Part shown: piece after piece, positions 6,148 through 7,748 of the stretch
Layout of the letters: each line of letters begins with the position of its first letter
How positions within the stretch are numbered: position 1 is the stretch's first letter
DNA from: Acidimicrobiia bacterium
GTDB taxonomy: Bacteria > Actinomycetota > Acidimicrobiia > Spongiisociales > UBA5794
Assembly (NCBI GenBank): GCA_013001485.1
Contig: JABDMN010000154.1
Location: forward strand, 1 to 7,748
DNA length: 7,748 nt
Direction of reading: 5' to 3'
Made by a program: the position numbers and the translations under genes
The notes under the pieces: model-generated
The model's input: only the letters and a program-made list of their open reading frames with translations
Databases searched by the model: none
Told to the model about the DNA's origin: nothing

Positions 6148-6516
6148 CTACTGCTGGGCGAAGAGGAACCAGGCGATCGCAGCCAGCGCCCCGAAGAAGA
6201 CGGCGACCTTGAATGCCGACTTCACAACCCCCCAGATGAAACCGACGATGGCGAGCACCCCGATGACGGCGAAGATCGCCGCCAGCGTCGGGTTGTCGGA
6301 TGCAAACTGCACGAGTTCAGGTGGAAGCCGATCGGTGACCGATTCGCCAAAACGCGTCTTGAGGTCATCGATGACATCGTCCGGGATCTTGTCGATGACC
6401 CCGTCCTTGAGCTGCTGGATGACGTCATCGGGGATGTCGTCGACGAGGTCGTCGGGGATGTCCTCGATCGACTCGTTCTGGAACCAGACATACAGGCGTG
6501 TGGCTAGAGATCTCAT
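6148..6516 (-). CDS. unrecognised small membrane protein with octapeptide repeats, first gene of the tungstate operon
   Basis: A 122-residue protein I do not recognise. Residues 1-18 are basic/aromatic, then 19-50 is a run of 8-residue units: DIPDDLVD, DIPDDVIQ, QLKDGVID, KIPDDVID, with a further out-of-register copy RLPPELVQ at 63-70. The consensus is [DK]-I-P-D-D-[VL]-[IV]-[DQ], strongly acidic with regularly placed Ile/Leu/Val. Residues about 76-97 (TLAAIFAVIGVLAIVGFIWGVV) and 101-119 form two hydrophobic helices, so the repeat region is probably a soluble domain on a C-terminal hairpin anchor. ATG 6516 is chosen because TAACCT lies 8 bases upstream and everything further 5' in frame is antisense to ppc. 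Its TAG abuts the tupB ATG, so it is cotranscribed with tupBCA. It may serve the transporter or merely share the promoter; function is unknown. Confidence 0.72.
   Translation of the reverse strand: MRSLATRLYVWFQNESIEDIPDDLVDDIPDDVIQQLKDGVIDKIPDDVIDDLKTRFGESVTDRLPPELVQFASDNPTLAAIFAVIGVLAIVGFIWGVVKSAFKVAVFFGALAAIAWFLFAQQ
6367..6462 (-). repeat. four tandem 24-base coding repeats (octapeptide units)
   Basis: The four in-register octapeptide units of the small membrane protein occupy 6462-6439, 6438-6415, 6414-6391 and 6390-6367 on the minus strand. On the plus strand they show as recurring gtcgtcggggatgtc-like segments (near 6424-6463). Units 1, 2 and 4 are close copies; unit 3 (QLKDGVID) is diverged. 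This suggests internal duplication within the gene. Confidence 0.7.
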
Positions 6517-6524
6517 CGGGAGCG

Positions 6525-6530
6525 AGGTTA
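6525..6530 (-). promoter_or_regulatory. -10 box (TAACCT) of the tungstate operon, probably leaderless
   Basis: On the minus strand TAACCT ends 8 bases before the ATG at 6516, the same geometry as TAGCCT before pgpA. No SD sequence lies in between, and no room exists for an oxyanion-sensing riboswitch leader if this is the promoter. Confidence 0.45.
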
Positions 6531-6542
6531 GTGGCGGTCGCC

Positions 6543-6564
6543 AGTTGCGCAGGTAGGAGCAACT
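6543..6564. promoter_or_regulatory. inverted repeat AGTTGC-N10-GCAACT in the divergent promoter region
   Basis: Six-base perfect arms (6543-6548 and 6559-6564) lie in the 60-base gap between the tungstate operon and ppc. The right arm touches the first base of the ppc -10 box and the site covers the expected -35 zones of both promoters. The layout suits a dimeric repressor, but chance occurrence is not excluded. Confidence 0.3.
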
Positions 6565-6569
6565 ACGCT
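6564..6569 (+). promoter_or_regulatory. -10 box (TACGCT) of ppc, probably leaderless
   Basis: TACGCT fits TANNNT and ends 7 bases before the GTG at 6577. The seven bases between are CG-rich without SD, again pointing to a transcript that begins at or next to the start codon. Confidence 0.42.
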
Positions 6570-6576
6570 CGCCGCC

Positions 6577-7748
6577 GTGACCACCGGTGAGGAAACCCAT
6601 GACGGCAGCGCGGCTTTGCGCGCTGATATACGCCTGCTCGGCAACCTCCTCGGCGAGACCCTGACCCGTCAGCATGGCCAGGAGCTCCTCGACCTCGTCG
6701 AACACGTCAGGTCGCTCACCAAGCGCCTCCGCGCCGACGCCGACGACCACGACGCCGCCACCGAGCTGGGCGATGTGATGGACGGCCTCGATCTGGGGAC
6801 GACGATCCAACTCGTCCGTGCTTTCTCGGCGTACTTCCACCTGGCCAACATCGCCGAGCAGACCCACAGGCTCGACGAAGCCACAACGCGGCGGGGAAGG
6901 AAGCGAGGCTTCCTCCAGGCTGCAGTGGATCGAATCCTCGAGGCCGGCATTGACCAGGACACGATCGCCGATGTGGTCGACAGGCTCGAGCTGCGCCCGG
7001 TGTTCACCGCGCACCCCACCGAAGCAGTCCGCCGCTCGGTGCTCACCAAGACTGAGGCGATCGCCCAACTCCTCGAGCAGCGGCAAGACCCGAGGCTCAC
7101 CGAACCGGAACGGGACCGTATCTCGCGGCGCCTCGCCGAACTCATCGATCTGATCTGGCAGACAGACGAACTACGGACCGCACGCCCGACCCCCATCGAT
7201 GAGGCAAGGTCGGTCATGTATTACTTCGACGCAATGTCCCACAGCGTGGTCCCCGAGTTGCTCGATGAAGTCGACCATCAGCTCGACCGCCTCGGCACCA
7301 GCCTCACGCCGACCTCACGACCGCTGCACTTCGGGACGTGGGTGGGTGGTGACCGCGACGGCAACCCAAATGTGACCCCGGCGATCACCTTCGAGGTGCT
7401 GGGCCTCCAGCACGATCGGGGCCTGCGTGGCTTGATCGCAGGCATCGAGGAACTGTCGGCCGAGCTGTCCAGCTCCGACGCGGTGATCGGGATCTCAGAC
7501 GAGCTCTCGGCGAGTCTGGCGGCTGATGCCGCCGACCTTCCTGACGTCCACGAACGGTTCCGCGAGTTGTCAGCCGGCGAGCCCTACCGGCAGAAGTGTG
7601 CCTACATCCACCAGCGACTCAGTTCAACCAAAGAACGGATCGCCGACGCTGCGATTCACGTGGCTGGCCGCGACTATCGATCACCGAGCGACCTGCTCAA
7701 CGATCTCGGCGTGATGTACCGGTCGCTTGTCGCCAACCAGGGCGAGCT
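6577..7748 (+). CDS. ppc: phosphoenolpyruvate carboxylase, N-terminal part (3' part beyond window)
   Basis: Cytosolic enzyme that adds bicarbonate to phosphoenolpyruvate to make oxaloacetate, refilling the TCA cycle. From GTG 6577 the frame is open to the right edge (390 codons plus two bases); the family is about 880-930 residues, so over half lies outside. The N-terminus (RADIRLLGNLLGETL, about 15-29) is typical. The first catalytic signature is present as VFTAHPTEA with His146, equivalent to the catalytic His138 of the E. coli enzyme; the bicarbonate/phosphate-binding block GTWVGGDRDGNP (253-264) is intact. The C-terminal catalytic and allosteric sites cannot be judged. No ATG is available in frame nearby; the nearest ATG (6599) is out of frame. 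Divergent from the tungstate operon with overlapping promoter regions. Confidence 0.93.
   Translation, partial: MTTGEETHDGSAALRADIRLLGNLLGETLTRQHGQELLDLVEHVRSLTKRLRADADDHDAATELGDVMDGLDLGTTIQLVRAFSAYFHLANIAEQTHRLDEATTRRGRKRGFLQAAVDRILEAGIDQDTIADVVDRLELRPVFTAHPTEAVRRSVLTKTEAIAQLLEQRQDPRLTEPERDRISRRLAELIDLIWQTDELRTARPTPIDEARSVMYYFDAMSHSVVPELLDEVDHQLDRLGTSLTPTSRPLHFGTWVGGDRDGNPNVTPAITFEVLGLQHDRGLRGLIAGIEELSAELSSSDAVIGISDELSASLAADAADLPDVHERFRELSAGEPYRQKCAYIHQRLSSTKERIADAAIHVAGRDYRSPSDLLNDLGVMYRSLVANQGE

Noticed and set aside
6517..6576. A molybdenum/tungsten cofactor riboswitch before the tungstate operon
   Set aside because: The gap to ppc is only 60 bases and the likely promoter is leaderless, so there is no space for such an RNA.
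6517..7086. 5' extension of the small repeat protein to an ATG at 7086
   Set aside because: The extension is antisense to ppc, whose plus-strand frame carries the catalytic TAHPTE and GGDRDGNP motifs. A promoter-like TAACCT immediately before 6516 supports the short form.

Overview
The window comes from a high-GC bacterial chromosome, most likely an actinobacterium of the Acidimicrobiia type (inference from GC content, a long serA with the extra ASB domain, frequent GTG starts and apparently leaderless promoters; a Chloroflexi-like source cannot be excluded). It is almost completely coding: eight protein genes, two of them cut by the window edges, with only three short intergenic stretches (about 157, 101 and 60 bases). 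I see no RNA genes, insertion sequences, CRISPR arrays or signs of a mobile element.

Layout: (1) 1-1010, minus strand, 5' part of a membrane-anchored multiheme cytochrome c of the NapC/NirT type, four heme motifs visible, the first a CX3CH variant. (2) 1167-1601, plus, phosphatidylglycerophosphatase A (pgpA). (3) 1559-3184, minus, D-3-phosphoglycerate dehydrogenase (serA), overlapping pgpA tail to tail by 43 bases. (4) 3286-3729, plus, a UspA-type universal stress protein. (5) 3726-6516, minus, a four-gene operon transcribed as small octapeptide-repeat membrane protein, tupB permease, tupC ATPase with two TOBE/Mop-like repeats, tupA tungstate-binding lipoprotein; the genes abut or overlap by 4 bases. 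(6) 6577-7748, plus, 5' part of phosphoenolpyruvate carboxylase (ppc).

Functionally the window combines electron transfer (quinol to periplasmic cytochromes), phospholipid synthesis (phosphatidylglycerol), serine synthesis, stress response, tungstate import and anaplerotic carbon fixation. The only multigene unit is the tungstate ABC transporter; the others are housekeeping genes in alternating orientation. The parts most worth following up are the unrecognised repeat protein that heads the tungstate operon, the TOBE-bearing TupC, and a recurrent promoter layout in which a TANNNT box lies 7-8 bases before the start codon, implying leaderless mRNAs.
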